48,371 nt of DNA. It comes from Spartobacteria bacterium (lineage in GTDB: Bacteria > Verrucomicrobiota > Verrucomicrobiia > Chthoniobacterales > UBA6821). Below the pieces are notes generated by a model, which was not told the origin of the DNA, did not search any database, and saw only the letters and a list, made by a program, of their open reading frames with translations. The stretch's first letter is position 1; each line of letters starts with the position of its first letter. The stretch is taken from assembly GCA_947471565.1 (NCBI GenBank), contig CANIVT010000017.1:1-48371 (forward strand). The letters are read 5' to 3'. Position numbers and translations under genes: made by a program. This document shows, one piece after another, positions 34,321 to 45,212 of this stretch.

Positions 34321-35016
34321 TCAAACCGTGGCCAGACGGTCCATGAGCGCGAAGAAACGCTTTCGTGCTGAATCAAACAGGGAAAGGTCGGCGAGAATCT
34401 CCTCCGGGGTCTGCACGGAGGGAGATGGCCGCGGGGCAACACCCGGTTCGGCCAGCGCCTCGCGGGCCATGGATTCGGTCCACTCGAGGTGGAACTGAAG
34501 TCCAAGCACCCGGCCGCCGCTCGGCGCTTCCATGAGAAAAGCCTGTTGCTCGGCCGCCTCGTTGCGGGCGAGTTGAATGGCTCCCGAGGGCAGCGAGTAG
34601 GTGTCTCCGTGCCACTGGAATGCTTGAAATGAATCGGCGCTCCCGAACCATGCTGAACCTGCTTCCAGAGGTTGGATCGGCTGCCACCCAAACTCCTTGC
34701 AGGTGTGGCGGAAGGCCTTCCCTCCCAAGGCGTCTGCCAGCAGTTGGCATCCCAGACAGAGCCCGAGGATCTTCTTTCCCTCGGCGACCGCCTGGCGGAG
34801 ATATTCTTTTTCGGTCACAAGCCAAGGGTGCTTTTCCTCTTCGTAGGCCCCCATGGGTCCACCGAGGCTAACCAGCAGGTCGAAAGAGTCGAGGGGCGGT
34901 AGGGGCTCCCCTTGGCAGATCATGCAGATCGTGATGGAGTGACCCCGCTCCAAAGCCCATTCAGTAAGTGCTCCGGGGCCGTCGAGGGGATCGTGTTGGA
35001 GGAGGAGGATGCGCAT
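34321..35016 (-). CDS. Class I glutamine amidotransferase (GMP synthase-like)
   Basis: This 231-residue protein has the catalytic triad Cys87 (ILGLCLGCQLLADALGG), His176 and Glu178 (LGLQFHLEW). It releases ammonia from glutamine, or acts as a gamma-glutamyl hydrolase, for an unknown partner. No ATP-pyrophosphatase domain follows, so it is a stand-alone GATase rather than guaA. The start at 35014-35016 (MRILLLQHDPLDGPG) is typical for the family. Upstream is a repeat-filled gap. Confidence 0.9.
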   Translation of the reverse strand: MRILLLQHDPLDGPGALTEWALERGHSITICMICQGEPLPPLDSFDLLVSLGGPMGAYEEEKHPWLVTEKEYLRQAVAEGKKILGLCLGCQLLADALGGKAFRHTCKEFGWQPIQPLEAGSAWFGSADSFQAFQWHGDTYSLPSGAIQLARNEAAEQQAFLMEAPSGGRVLGLQFHLEWTESMAREALAEPGVAPRPSPSVQTPEEILADLSLFDSARKRFFALMDRLATV

Positions 35017-35210
35017 TGCCGTGAAAGAGTTAAAACGTTGAAAAGTTAAAATGATCGACCATCTGGCTGCAGTAAATCTGTCTCCAATTGGATTTGTTAC
35101 AACTTTGGAACATTTACGTGGTGGGTGTCGCACAAGACTTCTTCGCTAATCTTTTTTCCTTCTAACAGTTTAACCCTTTTACCTTTTTAACCCTCTACAT
35201 CCCTGCCTCG
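35017..35210. repeat. AT-rich gttaaa-type intergenic repeats
   Basis: The gap contains agttaaaacgttgaaaagtt at 35028-35047 and its near-inverse taacagtttaacccttttac at 35164-35183. Similar words flank genes at 43692-43730, 43838-43870 and 12122-12139. They look like a dispersed non-coding family. Confidence 0.6.
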
Positions 35211-35239
35211 TTGACACCCTGATCGGGGGAGGAGATAGT
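35211..35239 (+). promoter_or_regulatory. Sigma-70-type promoter of typA
   Basis: TTGACA (35211-35216) and GATAGT (35234-35239) are separated by 17 bases, with the typA ATG at 35260. This is the best-matching promoter in the window and implies a very short leader of about 14 bases. Confidence 0.72.
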
Positions 35240-35259
35240 AACCGGCTACTCAAAAGACC

Positions 35260-37089
<1,830 letters not shown>

Positions 37090-37114
37090 GGCTGAAACGA
37101 GGCTATTAGACTGA

Positions 37115-37191
37115 AGACTGTTAGGCTATTAGAGCAGATACCAATAAAATGACATGAATTCGGTATTTGATCTATCCAACCCTAACAGTCT
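37115..37191. repeat. 11-bp inverted repeat with dispersed 'aacagtct' words
   Basis: AGACTGTTAGG (37115-37125) and CCTAACAGTCT (37181-37191) form an 11-bp perfect inverted repeat with a 55-base loop. Related words recur at 18281-18306 and 38231-38260 (cctaacagtcttcagcctaa), all in gaps. Confidence 0.6.
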
Positions 37192-37230
37192 AATGGACTA
37201 AACCGCTAAACCCCTCACCACTCTCCTCCT

Positions 37231-37959
37231 ATGGGCCGTCAATGGTTGCTCGCCAAGCGCGAGGTCGCATCGCTCAAGAAGTCCAAGTCCACCGGCAAGT
37301 TTGTCCGCGAAATCACCATCGCCGCGAGGCAGGGTGGTGCTGATCCGGAGAACAACGCCCGACTCTTTGCCGCGCTGGAAAAGGCCCGTGCAGAGAGTGT
37401 CTCCAAGGATGTCATCGAGCGCGCCATCAACAAGGGGGCCGGCATTGGAGGCGAGAAGGCGGTCATCGACCATATCGTTTTCGAGGGGTACGCACCCCAC
37501 AAGGTGCCGGTGATCGTCGAAGTCTACACCGACAACACCAACCGCACGACTCCCGAGCTCCGCGTCCTCTTCCGTGATGGTCAACTCGGTGCACCCGGTA
37601 GCAACAAGTTCCTCTTTGATCATGTCGGCCTCGTCGAGGCTTGGAAGGAGGGGGCCGGAGATCTTGAGGAGGCTGCCATCGAGGCAGGAGCGAATGAGGT
37701 CGAACCACTGACTCACGATCAGAACGACGACATCCCCGCCGACCAGACGGGTGCTCGCTTCATCACCGAGCGCACCGCCACCGCGGCTGTCACCACCTGG
37801 CTCAAGTCCAACGGATGGAGTGTCGTTACCAGCGAAATCGGCTACGTTGCGAAGAACTTCCCGACCCTTACCGACGAACAGCGTGCCGAGGCCGGAGAGT
37901 TTCTTCAGGCGCTGGAGGAGCACGATGATGTGCATCGAGTCTGGACCGCGATCAAATAA
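37231..37959 (+). CDS. YebC/PmpR-family protein
   Basis: The protein has 242 residues, of normal family length. It starts MGRQWLLAKREVASLKKSKSTGKFVREITIAARQGGADPENNARL, with 'INKGAGIGGEKAVIDHIVFEGYAP' and 'FLFDHVGLVE' characteristic of the family. YebC proteins act as transcription regulators or, in recent work, translation factors that help ribosomes at proline stretches. It lies 141 bases after typA, separated by an inverted repeat. Confidence 0.93.
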   Translation: MGRQWLLAKREVASLKKSKSTGKFVREITIAARQGGADPENNARLFAALEKARAESVSKDVIERAINKGAGIGGEKAVIDHIVFEGYAPHKVPVIVEVYTDNTNRTTPELRVLFRDGQLGAPGSNKFLFDHVGLVEAWKEGAGDLEEAAIEAGANEVEPLTHDQNDDIPADQTGARFITERTATAAVTTWLKSNGWSVVTSEIGYVAKNFPTLTDEQRAEAGEFLQALEEHDDVHRVWTAIK

Positions 37960-38274
37960 CAGGGCTTGCGCTTTTGAGTTCTAGCAGCGTTGCCCTGCGC
38001 TTGCAGTAGGTTCACTACAGCTGCGCTTGGGCTCCTTGCTATCTCCTCAAAATCACGGCGCCCGTTTTAGTACAGAGCTCAAGTTTTTAGCGCGCCTATC
38101 TCTCCATCCAAGCTTGTGAGTCTTCGGCACAGCAATTCTGTGCCTTTTCGAACGTCCAAGTGAGGGGAGCGCCATCCATTTTATCCCTGTAGTTTTCCTC
38201 GGCTTCTCCGCGCCTCTGCGGGAGTCATTTCCTAACAGTCTTCAGCCTAAACCGCTAAAAGCCTGAGCGGATTG
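37960..38274. repeat. Non-coding gap of 315 bases with dispersed repeat words
   Basis: No gene is supported. The gap has three 'gcgctt' words (37970, 37997 and 38024 areas), a terminator hairpin at 38126-38148, the 15-base word ctccgcgcctctgcg (38206-38220) shared with 11189-11203, and the 'cctaacagtcttcagcctaa' word (38231-38250). Confidence 0.55.
38126..38148 (+). terminator. Intrinsic terminator downstream of the YebC-family gene
   Basis: GGCACAG-CAATT-CTGTGCC is a perfect 7-bp stem followed by TTTT. It lies about 170 bases after the gene on the plus strand. Confidence 0.7.
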
Positions 38275-38721
38275 TTACCCGCGTTTGCGGATAATAATCC
38301 GCTTCAGCTTCGCCTCGATCTGTTCGCTCTGGGTTTCCAGTTCCTGATCCTCGCGGTAAGTGTCGTGGACAAGGCGGCGTTCGTAGGAATTCAGCGGCTC
38401 TGTCTCCACGGCTTTGCCGTTCTCCCTGACCGCATCGGCCAGGTGACGGATGCGTGCCAGAAACGCGTCTTCCCGCATGGCACGGTGGAACTCGACATCG
38501 ACGATGACGCGGGGTGCCGCATGATCCTGAGCAAGGAGCAGTCGGTTCACGAGGAACTGAAGGCTCTCGAGCGTCTCGCCGCGGGGACCGATCAGAGGAC
38601 GGGGATCCCCTGTGCGGATCTGCAGGATGAGGTGCCCATCCCGTTCGCTCTCCTCAATTTCCGTGACGAAACCGAGGTGGCCGAGAAGTGTGTCGAGGAT
38701 TTCCCGTGGGGTTTGGTTCAT
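38275..38721 (-). CDS. khpB: KH-R3H RNA-binding protein KhpB (Jag/EloR)
   Basis: This 148-residue protein has a KH domain (residues about 25-75, LIGPRGETLESLQFLVNRL) and an R3H domain (NSYERRLVHDTYRED, about 110-124). It binds RNA, and in Gram-positive bacteria it affects cell elongation. The Jag_N domain found in longer relatives is absent. It is the last gene of the rpmH-rnpA-yidD-yidC-khpB cluster, the standard gene order, 25 bases after yidC. Confidence 0.91.
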   Translation of the reverse strand: MNQTPREILDTLLGHLGFVTEIEESERDGHLILQIRTGDPRPLIGPRGETLESLQFLVNRLLLAQDHAAPRVIVDVEFHRAMREDAFLARIRHLADAVRENGKAVETEPLNSYERRLVHDTYREDQELETQSEQIEAKLKRIIIRKRG

Positions 38722-38746
38722 CGCTCGATGTGGGTGGGGGAGAGGA

Positions 38747-40504
38747 TCAGCGTTTCCGGCCGGACCCGCCGCTGCCCTTGGCCTTCGGAGGTGTCTTCAC
38801 CTTCTCGAGGGTCGGGAGGGGCTGGTTGCGTGTCCAGTAGAGTTGAACGATGGAGAAGAGATTCTGGGTTGTCCAGTAGAGGGCGAGTCCTGAGGCGTAA
38901 TTGTAACAAAAGGTCAGGAAGATCACCGGCATGAAGTACATGATCCGCTGCTGGGAGGGATCGCCGCTTTTGGGAGAGATCGCCATCTGCCAGAGCATGG
39001 TGCCGCCCATGAGGATCGGCAGGAGGTTGATCGGGAAGCCGACGATGTGCGCGATCGTGTCGGGCTGTGACAGGTCATGAATCCAGAGGAAGTGGCTGTT
39101 TCGCAGTTCGATCGCGCTGCCGAGCATGGAGTAAAAGCCGAAGAAAATCGGGATCTGAATGAGCATCGGGAGACATCCGCCGAAGGGATTGACCCCGTAC
39201 TGTTTGTAGAGCTTCATCAGCTCCTCGTTCATCTTGGTCGGTTCGTCCTTATACTTCTCGCGAAGCTCCGTCATCTTGGGTGAGAGGAGCTGCATCCGCT
39301 TCATGGATGACGTCGCCTTGTTCTGGAGCGGCCAGAGAGCCGACTTGATCAGGATGGTCAGGATGATGATCGCGGCCGCGTAGCTGTGGACACCCTTCTG
39401 GATGGAGTTCATCGCCCAGAGGAGGAACTCGGAGACGAGGTGGAACATCCCGAAGTTCATGACCTTCTGCTGCTCGTCGCCCAGCTTGCTCAGCGCCGTG
39501 AAATCCTTTGGCCCCGCAAAGATCTCGTAGCGGCGCGTCACACTCTCACCAGGAGCCATGGTGATCGTTCCGGTGCCGATGCCTCCGGTGATGCCGTAAA
39601 TGGGCTGTCCGGAGGTGTTCTCCACACCCTTCGCCAGATAACGCCGGGCCCAGACACCCGAAGCCGGGTGATCCTTTGCGGAGGTGACAATGGTGGTGAA
39701 ATACTGGCTGGTGACGGCGGCCCAGCCGATACCGTTTCCGTTCTCGCTGTAGAGGTCGCGTGCGGGGCGTGTCTGGATCCCGACGAGAGGGATCTTGCCC
39801 GCTTCAAACCAATTGACATCGATGGAGGTCATCTTCCCGTCGCGATACCAGTCGAAGCAGGTGTAGGTCGGCAGGTCGTGCGTGTGGACGGGAGCCTCGC
39901 CTCCGGCCGCCACGAAGTAACCGGGTAGGGTAACCGGGGCGCTGCCGCCATTACGGAAGGTCACGTCCAGGCCGATGAGATAATCCTTCTCGGGAGCCCC
40001 GGCCATTTGCGGCAGGGTGAAGTTTTTGGTGATGACGACTCCGTCCGGGGAAGTTCGGGTGAACCGGGAGTGCTGTCCCTCCTCCATCGTGAAGCCGGTG
40101 ACTGGTGTTCCTGAGGCATCGCAGAGGGTGCCGATCGGCATCCCGGAGTCCTTGTTGAGAAAGAGGCTCTGTTCATTGGCTCCGAGATGGAGGAAGAGCG
40201 TCACGCTCTCGATGCCGCCGGTGTCATTGGCAAAGAGGTATTCGGCACGGCTGGTGTCGACGGTTGCCTTGCGTGAGGAGAACGAGGGGCCTGCAACAGA
40301 AGTTAAGGAAACCGGGGTCGCGGAGGCAACTGCGGCAGGAGATGGCGAGGGAGTGGATGACGCCTGTTTCTTCTGCTCCTGCTGGCGCTTCATCGCGGCC
40401 TGCTGGGCGAGGTAGGGGCCGTAGGTTTTGTTGTAGTAATACTGCCATCCGACGAGTCCGGCGATGGAGACGATGATGGCGATCCAGGTGGTACGGTCGA
40501 ACAT
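38747..40504 (-). CDS. yidC: Membrane protein insertase YidC
   Basis: This 585-residue insertase has an N-terminal membrane anchor (MFDRTTWIAIIVSIAGLVGWQYY), a large periplasmic P1 domain (about residues 90-330) and the conserved C-terminal 60-kDa inner-membrane domain (about 355-570, 'GVNPFGGCLPMLIQIPIFFGFYSML'). A basic tail ends in GSGGSGRKR. It inserts proteins into the inner membrane alone or with SecYEG. The frame is open upstream but the start is the ATG at 40502-40504. Confidence 0.96.
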   Translation of the reverse strand: MFDRTTWIAIIVSIAGLVGWQYYYNKTYGPYLAQQAAMKRQQEQKKQASSTPSPSPAAVASATPVSLTSVAGPSFSSRKATVDTSRAEYLFANDTGGIESVTLFLHLGANEQSLFLNKDSGMPIGTLCDASGTPVTGFTMEEGQHSRFTRTSPDGVVITKNFTLPQMAGAPEKDYLIGLDVTFRNGGSAPVTLPGYFVAAGGEAPVHTHDLPTYTCFDWYRDGKMTSIDVNWFEAGKIPLVGIQTRPARDLYSENGNGIGWAAVTSQYFTTIVTSAKDHPASGVWARRYLAKGVENTSGQPIYGITGGIGTGTITMAPGESVTRRYEIFAGPKDFTALSKLGDEQQKVMNFGMFHLVSEFLLWAMNSIQKGVHSYAAAIIILTILIKSALWPLQNKATSSMKRMQLLSPKMTELREKYKDEPTKMNEELMKLYKQYGVNPFGGCLPMLIQIPIFFGFYSMLGSAIELRNSHFLWIHDLSQPDTIAHIVGFPINLLPILMGGTMLWQMAISPKSGDPSQQRIMYFMPVIFLTFCYNYASGLALYWTTQNLFSIVQLYWTRNQPLPTLEKVKTPPKAKGSGGSGRKR

Positions 40505-40592
40505 GGGAAAGAAAGGAAGTCGAGGGTCGAGAGACGAGTGTCGAGGTCTGGGAAAAAGGGTTAAGGCTGTAGGCTGAAGGTTGAAGGTTTGG
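40505..40592. repeat. Spacer with 'ggctgtaggctgaaggttgaagg' words
   Basis: The gap after yidD holds a variant of the 'ctgtaggct' repeat (gctgtaggctgaaggttgaa, 40566-40585), also seen at 27130-27139. It extends into the 3' end of yidD, so the last codons of YidD come from repeat DNA. Confidence 0.45.
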
Positions 40593-40839
40593 AAGAGGGC
40601 ACCGGGTCGAGGCCGCCTTCGTGCCAAGGGTGGCACCTGAGGATCCGTTTGAGAGATAGGATGGAACCCTGCGCCGCACCGTGGGTCTCGAGCGCCTCGA
40701 GTGCGTAGGCGGAGCAACTGGGGTGGAACCGGCAACCGCATCCCATTCCGCCCGAGAGGGCATGGAGCAGCGGGGAAATCACCCAGCGGTAGAGTCGGAT
40801 CGGAATGCCGAGCAGGAAGGCCATGAAAGGGAAGCGCAA
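40561..40839 (-). CDS. yidD: Membrane protein insertion efficiency factor YidD
   Basis: At 92 residues, it carries the family core '[46 protein letters not shown]', with an N-terminal amphipathic helix. YidD helps YidC insert proteins. The ATG at 40837-40839 ([11 protein letters not shown]) or the ATG at 40822-40824 (MAFLLG) may be used. The C-terminal dozen residues ([11 protein letters not shown]) come from repeat-type DNA. It lies between rnpA and yidC. Confidence 0.9.
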   Translation of the reverse strand: MRFPFMAFLLGIPIRLYRWVISPLLHALSGGMGCGCRFHPSCSAYALEALETHGAAQGSILSLKRILRCHPWHEGGLDPVPSSKPSTFSLQP

Positions 40840-40858
40840 GGTGACGATCCGGTGAGGA

Positions 40859-41200
40859 TCAGGAGCCAGTGAAAATAGAGAGACGCGCCCCGAGACGCAA
40901 CCATTCCGCGAGCAAGGACTGGGAAGAGGCGGTTGCCGCCGCAGGTTTGGCCGTGACGACGAGGAGAAGTCCCGGCTTCAGCAGGGAGCGCTGATGACGA
41001 TAGATGTCGCGCAGGCGGCGCTTCACACGGTTGCGCACTACGGCTGATCCAACACGCCGCGAAACAACAGCCGCAGCGCGGGTCACAGGGTGAGGGGATT
41101 CGGAAACCCCCATTCGAAGAAAATGACCGTGCTGATGACGGCCTACCGATCTGACCAGCGTGTGCTCGTACCCCGAACGGAGCCGCGATTCGCGCGGCAA
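40859..41200 (-). CDS. rnpA: Ribonuclease P protein component
   Basis: This 113-residue basic protein has the RnpA signature '[20 protein letters not shown]' and a [10 protein letters not shown] strand. With RNase P RNA it trims tRNA 5' ends. The start is a TTG at 41198-41200 ([12 protein letters not shown]), the usual place for RnpA, as no in-frame ATG lies nearby. It is 16 bases from rpmH and 19 from yidD. Confidence 0.93.
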   Translation of the reverse strand: MPRESRLRSGYEHTLVRSVGRHQHGHFLRMGVSESPHPVTRAAAVVSRRVGSAVVRNRVKRRLRDIYRHQRSLLKPGLLLVVTAKPAAATASSQSLLAEWLRLGARLSIFTGS

Positions 41201-41216
41201 TCCGAAATCAGGCGAC

Positions 41217-41390
41217 TCAGGCCTGGGTGTGGCGGGCGTAATGGACCTCGACCCCCTTCGGGAGGAGACGCTTGCGGCCTTGGCGGCGGCGGCGACTCAG
41301 GATGGCGCGACCGCCTTTGGTGGCCATGCGGGCACGGAAGCCGAACTGACGCTTGCGCGTACGCTTGGAAGGTTGGTAGGTGCGCTTCAT
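41217..41390 (-). CDS. rpmH: Ribosomal protein bL34
   Basis: The 57-residue product [20 protein letters not shown]... contains the bL34 core '[21 protein letters not shown]'. It extends about ten residues beyond the common 44-46 with [14 protein letters not shown]. It heads the rnpA-yidD-yidC-khpB cluster, as in most bacteria. The dnaA/oriC side often seen here is not present; tRNA-Ala lies upstream instead. Confidence 0.97.
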   Translation of the reverse strand: MKRTYQPSKRTRKRQFGFRARMATKGGRAILSRRRRQGRKRLLPKGVEVHYARHTQA

Positions 41391-41565
41391 GTCTTAAAAG
41401 TCTTAATGAATAGGGTCGGAAAGAATGGGCGGGCGCGGGGCGGGTGTCAACCTATGAATTGAGACAGAGGTGATTTTTAGGAAAAAGGTTGCGGGTTGGT
41501 GCATTTCACCATAGCGTCTCCCCTCCATCGCTCCGGCAGTCCGCCGGGCATGCGATGCAACGCTT

Positions 41566-41641
41566 GGGGTCATAGCTCAGTTGGTAGAGCGCCTCAATGG
41601 CATTGAGGAGGTCTGGGGTTCGAATCCCCATGGCTCCACCA
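41566..41641 (+). tRNA. tRNA-Ala (GGC), CCA encoded
   Basis: Acceptor GGGGTCA pairs with TGGCTCC (one G-T), the anticodon stem CCTCA/TGAGG surrounds ATGGCAT (anticodon GGC), and T-arm is TGGGGTTCGAATCCCCA. Discriminator A is at 41638 and CCA at 41639-41641. Confidence 0.96.
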
Positions 41642-41806
41642 AGCGCGTCCCTTTACAGTGTAAAGGGAAAACACCGGCGAACCTCATGGGGGTTCAAACC
41701 CTTGGGTTCGTGCGCCAAGCCGCGATCAGCGGTCATCGTAATCCTGGAAGCATCCTGCGCCACCTTCGCCGACGGCGAAGGGTCATCCCCATGGCTCCAC
41801 CAAGCG
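41624..41806 (+). repeat. Direct repeat of the tRNA-Ala 3' end
   Basis: The 22 bases spanning the tRNA T-stem end, acceptor, CCA and the next AGCG (41624-41645) recur exactly at 41785-41806, 139 bases on. After both copies an imperfect hairpin follows (tccctttac-agt-gtaaaggga after copy 1; cttctcagagtgaag after copy 2). Confidence 0.8.
41648..41668 (+). terminator. Hairpin after tRNA-Ala
   Basis: TCCCTTTAC-AGT-GTAAAGGGA is a perfect 9-bp stem starting seven bases after the tRNA CCA end. An A-run follows, not a T-run. It probably ends or processes the tRNA transcript. Confidence 0.6.
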
Positions 41807-42085
41807 TTTTTCTTCTCAGAGTGAAGGGAAAGGAATGATTTGATTCACCCGCTCCCGCTCGTCTCACCCTTCGGGTTCCGTTGCGCGGAATCTATCCGGC
41901 ATTTTCCCAAGGCCGCGAATTGACTGCCATGCAGCGATAAGCGGCATTTCACGGATCCCAAGGGAAACTGCACTACCTTCGCCTTTGGCAAGGGGTGGTT
42001 TTGATTGTCCAGTGGCTCCGTGTTTAAGATTCAAGAAATATGTCAATAATAAAAATGTTACAAAAAAGACACAAAAGTTCTTTTC
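41807..42085. repeat. Degenerate copies of the tRNA-tail unit
   Basis: Beyond the second copy, words resembling the 41700-41800 spacer return in diverged form: ccgcgaattgactgccat, agcggcatttcacgg, ctaccttcgcctttggcaagg (against caccttcgccgacggcgaagg before), then tccagtggctccg. The last 60 bases are AT-rich. No gene is supported. Confidence 0.5.
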
Positions 42086-42301
42086 ATGGCCCAGTCCATC
42101 CTGCATCTAAAGGGCATGGAAACCCCCAATGCTCCGACCAAGTCAACAACCCATCAAGTGACGAGCGTTCAAATGCTTCAGGAACCGATTCCTGAAACGA
42201 CAAGGCAGGATCTGATCAAGACGATCGGTCTCGGGCTGGCGATCGCGGTTGGGCAATTCGCAATCCTCATTTTCCTGTTGGGGTTGGCCTCCCATCGCTG
42301 A
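42086..42301 (+). CDS. Small membrane protein (71 aa)
   Basis: This 71-residue product has a polar first half (MAQSILHLKGMETPNAPTKS...) and one hydrophobic helix (about residues 46-66, IGLGLAIAVGQFAILIFLLGL). A second ATG at 42116 (METPNAPTKS), preceded by AAAGGG, could be the real start, giving 61 residues. No family is recognised. Confidence 0.55.
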   Translation: MAQSILHLKGMETPNAPTKSTTHQVTSVQMLQEPIPETTRQDLIKTIGLGLAIAVGQFAILIFLLGLASHR

Positions 42302-42341
42302 GGACTGGAAATCTTCCTACGCGATTCCTAAGCTAGAGCCC

Positions 42342-42842
42342 CTAAGCTTTTTCAATAGAGGGCTTGCCGGGCCTGCGGCCACGGGGACGGCGGCGCTTGC
42401 TCCCGCCCGAGTTTCCACCTTGGGGTTCCGTGACGGTTTGGGTCTCCGATTCCCCTGAATGGTCTGCTGATTCCATTTCGGATCGATCTGTTTCGTCCGG
42501 ATCGGACGCTCCAGAGGTGCTTTCCTGCTGTTGAGCTGTGTCCTCCTGCTTGGGGCGCTGTTGGTCCCGTCGAGGTTGGTGCTGCTGATGGCGTTGCTGG
42601 TTCTGCTGAGGTTGAGTACTCCGCTCCTGGTTGGCCCTCTTGTGAAGGGCCGAAACGAGGTCCTTGAGGGCGCCGACGAGGTGCACGCCGAGATCACCTT
42701 CGGGTTCGTGGGCCTTCTCAATGGTTTCGGAGACATCCTCCACCGCAGCGGTCAGGCTCTCGAGGGATGAATGGATGCCCTTGAGGCTCGCGGCAATGCT
42801 TTTGAGAAGTTCGGTCTGCTGTTCGTTTTCTGAAGAGCTCAT
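42342..42842 (-). CDS. Hypothetical protein with coiled-coil N-terminus and Gln/Arg-rich tail
   Basis: The protein has 166 residues, with an N-terminal heptad-like region (LLKSIAASLKGIHSSLESLTAAVEDVSETIEKA) suggesting a coiled coil. A long Gln/Arg/Pro-rich linker and a basic RRRPRGRRPG end follow. It has no membrane helix or signal peptide. The ATG at 42840-42842 fits the start of the ordered part. Function unknown; nucleic-acid binding by the basic tail is possible. It lies 29 bases after the DUF1365 gene on the same strand. Confidence 0.65.
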   Translation of the reverse strand: MSSSENEQQTELLKSIAASLKGIHSSLESLTAAVEDVSETIEKAHEPEGDLGVHLVGALKDLVSALHKRANQERSTQPQQNQQRHQQHQPRRDQQRPKQEDTAQQQESTSGASDPDETDRSEMESADHSGESETQTVTEPQGGNSGGSKRRRPRGRRPGKPSIEKA

Positions 42843-42871
42843 GGTGAGTGGTGTGAGGGTTTTTGGGAAAA

Positions 42872-43687
42872 TCAAGAGGGTTTCACAGAATGGGCGCAGG
42901 ATTCCGGATGGTTGGCGAGCGATTTGTGGGGGCGGTGGATCCCGCGCTGCAGTTCCGGGTGCGCTTCCTTGCGTCGTGCAGTGACCCCTTTGCGCCAAAT
43001 CCAGAAGGCCTCCCAATGAATGCCTAGGATGACTTTGAGTGTGAGGAGGGGGTATTTGAAGGTGAACCGTAGCAGCGTGGCATCGGTGAGGGGAACGCGG
43101 GTTCCGGACAGGGTGCTGACGAGTTCCTTCTCTTCGCCCCGGTAGTCGTCAATGAGAAGGCGGAGTCGATCTCCCGGGAGGTCGAATCGGAAGTCGAATT
43201 CCAGATCGAGGTCGGAGAACGGAGAGACATAGAAATGCTTCACGGTCCTGAGACGGAAGGTTCCCTCCGGGGTGAGCGGCACGAGGTAGGGTTTCCATTC
43301 CCCGAAGGTGTTGCCCACTTCGGCCACGGCGGCTAGCGGCTTCCCCTGCTGATCGAGGCAGAAGAAGACCGAAATTGGGTTGAAGATGTGGCCCGCAATC
43401 CTCGGCAGCGTCAGCAGGAGGATCCTACCAACGGGTGTCTCAAGGCCCTGCTCCCGCAGGTAACGGAGAATATTTTCCCTGGCAGAAGAGGCTCCATGGG
43501 AGATGTGGTCGGCATCACGGAAGGAATAGAGTCCGGGCCGGTTCACGCGGAAGAGCCGCAGGGTTCGGTCGAGATCCTCCAGTTCGTCCAGATCGAGCAG
43601 GAAGTAGAAAACCCGGTAGAGGAACTCGTGCCGCTTCGGAGCAAATCGTCGGTGAAAGACCGTGCACTCGTAGAGGCAGGAATTCAT
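42872..43687 (-). CDS. DUF1365 family protein
   Basis: This 271-residue protein opens MNSCLYECTVFHRRFAPKRHEFLYRVFYFLLDLDEL and has 'HIFNPISVFFCLD', 'VGNTFGE' and 'HFYVSPFSDLDLEFDF', hallmarks of DUF1365. Members are usually encoded with an FAD-dependent desaturase-like oxidoreductase and a fatty acid or cyclopropane enzyme and act on membrane fatty acids. That context is present here. The exact reaction is not known. Confidence 0.88.
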   Translation of the reverse strand: MNSCLYECTVFHRRFAPKRHEFLYRVFYFLLDLDELEDLDRTLRLFRVNRPGLYSFRDADHISHGASSARENILRYLREQGLETPVGRILLLTLPRIAGHIFNPISVFFCLDQQGKPLAAVAEVGNTFGEWKPYLVPLTPEGTFRLRTVKHFYVSPFSDLDLEFDFRFDLPGDRLRLLIDDYRGEEKELVSTLSGTRVPLTDATLLRFTFKYPLLTLKVILGIHWEAFWIWRKGVTARRKEAHPELQRGIHRPHKSLANHPESCAHSVKPS

Positions 43688-43861
43688 TTTGGGGAAAGTG
43701 AAAAAGTTAGAACGTTAAAAGGGTTAATAGGTAGTAAGGGAAGCAGCTCACTGATTCGGTGCGTTCTTCCCGCTTCAACCCCTATTCGTATTGGTATGAC
43801 AAAAAAATCTGTAGCCGGTTGGTTTTTGGACACATTGTAACTCTTTAACTTTTCAACTTCT
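43688..43861. repeat. AT-rich gttaaa-type repeats between DUF1365 and the FAD oxidoreductase
   Basis: The spacer holds gtgaaaaagttagaacgtta (43698-43717) and the inverse ctctttaacttttcaacttc (43841-43860), members of the family also seen at 35028-35194. They would let the gap fold on itself. Confidence 0.55.
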
Positions 43862-45212
43862 TTAACCCCTTCTCAAGAGAAGGGCGGCAACTGCCTTGGC
43901 TGCGTCGAGGCCTGCCGTGCAGGCATCCTCATGGAATCCGTAGCGAAAGTAGCTGCCGCAGAAGAAGAGCCTGCCGCCTGAGTGATTGAGTTTCGGAAGT
44001 TCGCGTTGCGCGCCGATGGCTCCGAGAGTGAAGACGGGATGCTCGTAGGTGGTCCTGTAGAGCACCGAGGCAGGATCAATCAGATCGGTGGAGTTCAGCG
44101 ACACGAAGTAGTTCCGGCGGTCCGAGACTCCCTGCAGGGCGTTCATCCAGTAGTGGGTTGAGGCACGACGGTGATCGTGCCGATCGCCGGTCGCCCGTTG
44201 ATGTCCTTGATGAGGAATTCCACTGGGGTGATCCACCCGGAAGTTCCAGGAGGCCCAAGCCAATCGGCGCTCCGGCATCACTGAGGAATCGGTGTGGAGC
44301 AGGGTTTCGTTGCGCTGGTAGGTGAAGCGTGAAAGCAGGCGTTGCTGGATCTCCGTCGGGGAGGAGAGTAGCGCCAGACTTTGATCGGCATGGGAAGCCA
44401 GCACCACGGCGTCGAAGTGTTCCCTCTTTCCCGAGGCTGTCGTGACCATCGCCGACCCTAGCTCTTCAGTCACCAAGACGACTGGATCGCCGAGCCTTGG
44501 GGCGCCGAGGACATCGATCATCTTCGTGAGATAACTCCGTGATCCTCCCTCCACGGTGAACCAAGGGTGATGAGTCGTCACCCCGAGGAAGCCGTGATTA
44601 TGGAAAAAATGGAGCAGGGTGGCTGCGGGGAAATCGAGGATACGTCCGGGTTCGGTTGACCAGACGGCCGAACTCATCGGAACGAGGTAGAGGTCGAGAA
44701 GATCGGAGCCGAAGCGGTGTCGCTTGCAGAAAGTCGCAAGATCCTCACCGTCAAACTCGGCATGTTCCCCCGAGGTGTCGCCGGCCGCCTCGTCGGCAAG
44801 CCAGCGTCGGCCCACGCGGAAGAACCGCATGATTTCCGCAACAAAAGCATAGAAGCGGGGATTGGCGAGATTCCGGCGCTGGGCAAACAGCTTATTGAAG
44901 CCCATCCCGTTGTATTCCAGGCCGCGCGGCAGATGACGCACGCTCAGTGACATCTCGCTCGGCTTGGCCGTTACGCCGAGATCGTCGAAGAGGCGGCAGA
45001 GATTCGGGTAGGTGACCTTGTTAAAGACGATGAATCCCGTATCGATCGGGATCTCACGGTCTTCCTCCTTCACGGTGACGGTGTTCGTGTGCCCGCCTGC
45101 GCGTTCCCGGTCGAAGAGGGTGACCTCCGCGTCATGACGCAGATTCCAGGCGCAGGTGAGTCCCGCAATCCCCGTGCCGATGACGGCAACGCGTGGGCGT
45201 GCCTTGTAGGGG

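Noticed and set aside
41864-42106. An 80-codon minus-strand frame within the tRNA-tail repeat zone.
   Set aside because: It lies across degenerate repeats and reads as chance; the plus-strand 71-aa protein is the better candidate.
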